NCBI GenBank assembly: GCA_963799975.1
Contig: CAWCZF010000006.1
Location: 2,914,001 to 2,978,000, forward strand
DNA: 64,000 nucleotides
Origin: Actinoallomurus sp963799975
Lineage (GTDB): Bacteria; Actinomycetota; Actinomycetes; Streptosporangiales; Streptosporangiaceae
Direction: 5' to 3'
In this document: positions 61,985-64,000 of the stretch, piece after piece
Layout: the number at the start of each line of letters is the position of its first letter
How positions within the stretch are numbered: the first letter of the stretch is position 1
The notes under the pieces: model-generated
Seen by the model: only the letters and a program-made list of their open reading frames with translations
Told to the model about the DNA's origin: nothing
Databases searched by the model: none
Position numbers and translations under genes: made by a program

Positions 61985-62422
61985 ATGAAACCCAGCCCAG
62001 CCGTCGAGCTGGTCGTGGCGTCGTTCGACGATCCGCTCGTGCACGGTCTGCTCCTGGAGTGCGGAGACGCGCCGCTCCCGCCGGACGCCGGGCTCGTCTT
62101 CCTCCTGGCGCGTCTGCCGGCCGGCCCGGTCGGGTGCGCCGGGCTGCGACGGCTCGGGGACGACGTGGCCGGGGTGGAGCGGCTCCGCGTACGGCCCGCC
62201 CACCGCGGGACGGGGCTTTTGGGCGTCCTGCTGTCCGGCGTGGAGGATCTCGCGCGGCGGCGCGGGTTCACCGTCGTACGCGCCGAGGCCGGTGACCCGG
62301 CCGCCGCCGGGACCTACACCGCCGGCGGCTATGTGCACACCGCCACGGCCCGCGGCGCCTGCTTGGAGAAGTCGCTGCTCGCGGCCCTGCCCGGGGACCG
62401 GCTGACCGGCCCCCGGGGCTGA
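61985..62422 (+). CDS. GNAT-family N-acetyltransferase
   Basis: A 145-residue small GNAT. VASFDDPLVHGLLLECGDAPL starts the fold; GVERLRVRPAHRGTGLLGVLLSGVEDLARRRGFTVVRAEAG is the acetyl-CoA region and AAAGTYTAGGYVHT the last strand. The usual R/Q-x-x-G-x-G/A loop reads RGTGLLG. The acceptor is unknown. I chose the ATG at 61985; ATG at 61973 is possible. It converges with the MMPL gene at a hairpin. Confidence 0.88.
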   Translation: MKPSPAVELVVASFDDPLVHGLLLECGDAPLPPDAGLVFLLARLPAGPVGCAGLRRLGDDVAGVERLRVRPAHRGTGLLGVLLSGVEDLARRRGFTVVRAEAGDPAAAGTYTAGGYVHTATARGACLEKSLLAALPGDRLTGPRG

Positions 62423-62437
62423 GGCCGCGGCTCAGCC
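62417..62437. terminator. Hairpin over two converging stop codons
   Basis: GGCTGAG (62417-62423) and CTCAGCC (62431-62437) pair around a 7-base loop. The stem contains the stop codons of both the GNAT and the MMPL gene. It may end both transcripts. Confidence 0.55.
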
Positions 62438-64000
62438 CGCCTCGCTCACGGCGACGCGAGCGTGCAGCCGCCGCAGCCGCCGCGGCAGCCACCAGTTGGC
62501 CCGCCCGAGCAGCCGGATCGTGGCGGGCACCAGCAGCGCGCGTACGACGGTGGCGTCCACCAGCACGGCGGCGAGCAGCCCGACCCCGATCAGCTTGACG
62601 AACGAGATCCCCGAGGTGGTGAACGCGGCGATCACTACGGCGAGCAGCAGCGCGGCGTTGGTGATGATCGCGCCGGTGCGTTGCAGGCCGGTGGCCACCG
62701 CCGCGGTGTTGTCCCCCGTACGGTCCCATTCCTCCTTGATCCGGCCGAGCAGGAACAGCTCGTAGTCCATCGACAGCCCGAACGCCACCGCGAGGATCAG
62801 CACCGGCTGCGACGCCTCGACGGCCCCGGTCGAGGTGAAGCCGAGCAGCCCGGCCAGATGACCGTCCTGGAAGCCCCAGACCATCACCCCGAACGCCGCG
62901 CTGAGCGAGAGCGCGTTCATCACCAGAGCCTTCAGCGGCAACACGATCGAGCCGAGCGCCGCGAACAGCAGCGCGAACGTCACCACCGCCACGAACAGCG
63001 CGGTCCACGGCAGCACCCGGCCGAGGCTCGCGAGCAGGTCCGTGAGCTCGGCGGTCTCCCCGCCGACGTACACGCGCTCGGGCGCGGGCAGCTCCCGGAT
63101 GCGCCGGAGGAGGTCGCGTGCGCTCGCCGACTGCGGGTCCGCGGGCGTGCGCACCGCGATGTGCGTGGCCCCGCCGCGCCTACCGGCCAGGTCGGCGGAG
63201 GACACCCCGGGCAGGCCGCGCAACCGGCCGGCGTACGCGTCCAGGGCCGGCCCGGTGACGCCGCCGGTGAGCACGACGTCGATCGGTGCGAGCGAGCCGT
63301 GGGCGAAGTCGCGGTCGAGGGCGGCCGCGGCCGAGCGCGCCTCGGCGCCGGGCGGCAGCGACCGTACGTCGACGCTCCCGAACCGGATGCCGAGGAACGG
63401 CGCGCCGAGCGCGAGCAGCACCACGACGGAGCCCACGGCGTACGCGACGGGCCGGCGCATCACGCTGTGCGCGAGGCGGAACCACACGCCGCGGTCCGTA
63501 CGCACCGCTCCCCGGGTGCGTGCGGGCCCGACGCGGAGCGCGTCCACGCGGCGGCCGAGCACCGCGAGCAGGGCGGGCAGGACGGTGAGGGCGGCCAGCA
63601 TGTCGACGAGGACGACCGCCATCCCGCCGAGTCCCATCGACCGCAGGAACATCTGCGGGAAGAACAGCAGGCCGCCGAGCGCGATGGCGACCGTGACGCC
63701 GGAGAAGGCGACCGTACGGCCGGCGGTGGCCATGGTGCGGGCGAGCGCCTCACGCTCCGAATCCGCCCGGCCGAGCTCCTCGCGGTAGCGCGTCACGATG
63801 AACAGCGCGTAGTCGATGGCCAGGCCGAGCCCGAGCATGGTCACGATGTTGATCGAGAACGTGGACACGTCTGTGGCGAGGGTGAGCGCGCGCAGCGCGG
63901 TGAAGGCGCCCAGGATCGCCACGCCGCCGATGACGAGGGGCAGCATCGCCGACACCAGGCTGCCGAAGATCACCATGAGCAGGAGCAGGAGGATCGGCGT
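62432..64000 (-). CDS. MMPL family RND transporter, C-terminal part (cut by window edge)
   Basis: The last 522 codons of an MMPL transporter; the frame is open to the window edge, and the true start lies beyond 64000. LGLAIDYALFIVTRYREEL and FGLSMDYELFLLGRIKEEW are the paired proton-relay motifs. The first half of the protein, including the first outer loop, is missing here. It resembles the MMPL protein at 29935-32079 in layout. No lipid- or polyketide-synthesis genes are adjacent on this side. Confidence 0.93.
   Translation of the reverse strand, partial: TPILLLLLMVIFGSLVSAMLPLVIGGVAILGAFTALRALTLATDVSTFSINIVTMLGLGLAIDYALFIVTRYREELGRADSEREALARTMATAGRTVAFSGVTVAIALGGLLFFPQMFLRSMGLGGMAVVLVDMLAALTVLPALLAVLGRRVDALRVGPARTRGAVRTDRGVWFRLAHSVMRRPVAYAVGSVVVLLALGAPFLGIRFGSVDVRSLPPGAEARSAAAALDRDFAHGSLAPIDVVLTGGVTGPALDAYAGRLRGLPGVSSADLAGRRGGATHIAVRTPADPQSASARDLLRRIRELPAPERVYVGGETAELTDLLASLGRVLPWTALFVAVVTFALLFAALGSIVLPLKALVMNALSLSAAFGVMVWGFQDGHLAGLLGFTSTGAVEASQPVLILAVAFGLSMDYELFLLGRIKEEWDRTGDNTAAVATGLQRTGAIITNAALLLAVVIAAFTTSGISFVKLIGVGLLAAVLVDATVVRALLVPATIRLLGRANWWLPRRLRRLHARVAVSEAG

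Overview
The window is very GC-rich, has strong GC bias at third codon positions, and uses many GTG and TTG starts. Its markers are actinobacterial: a CebR/CebEFG/BglC cello-oligosaccharide locus, a DUF397-type protein, a PPOX-class F420-type protein, a KstR2-like regulator, MMPL transporters and an IF2 with a very long low-complexity extension. It is chromosomal DNA of a filamentous actinomycete, perhaps Streptosporangiales/Thermomonosporaceae; the family is an inference. I see no rRNA, tRNA, CRISPR array, insertion sequence or prophage.

Region 1 (1-11037, all leftward) is the conserved translation/RNA cluster rimP, nusA, ylxR, infB, a DUF503 gene, rbfA, a DHH phosphoesterase, truB, ribF, rpsO and pnp (cut by the window edge). 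Several of these genes overlap by 4 bases.

Region 2 (11.2-20 kb) holds short units: two overlapping ferritin-like proteins, a flippase-like membrane protein, a DMT transporter, a flavin reductase-like protein, a PTH2-like hydrolase, a Nudix hydrolase and a compact Ser/Thr kinase. Region 3 (19.6-25.4 kb) is a cellobiose operon cebE-cebF-cebG-bglC-cebR behind a textbook CebR operator, with cebR as the last gene. Region 4 (25.4-41 kb) has an F420-type enzyme, a HAD hydrolase, a KstR2-like regulator, a frameshifted lamin-tail nuclease, an MMPL transporter, decayed MarR and MBL remnants, endonuclease V, a penicillin-binding protein, an SDR, PadR and GAF regulators and an enoyl-CoA isomerase-like protein.

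Region 5 (41-49 kb) has an MFS transporter fused to three carboxypeptidase-regulatory-like domains, a YceI protein with the same kind of domain, a pentapeptide-repeat protein, an enoyl-CoA hydratase and a DUF3037/HipA-like pair. A 144-bp piece of the pentapeptide gene recurs in inverted orientation 4.8 kb away. Region 6 (49-64 kb) has a transketolase/AceE-like enzyme, an ArsR-SRPBCC fusion, the isoprenoid/site-2-protease cluster dxr-rseP-ispG, two paralogous S33 peptidases (one frameshifted), a GNAT, a trypsin-like protease and a second MMPL transporter cut by the right edge.

The most unusual pattern is that several convergent gene junctions carry short tandem duplications of the junction itself, including the stop codon of the leftward gene (near 16.85, 40.02, 45.1 and 47.65 kb). 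A candidate 23-residue peptide gene with its own ribosome binding site and hairpins sits in the otherwise empty stretch at 33.44-33.51 kb.
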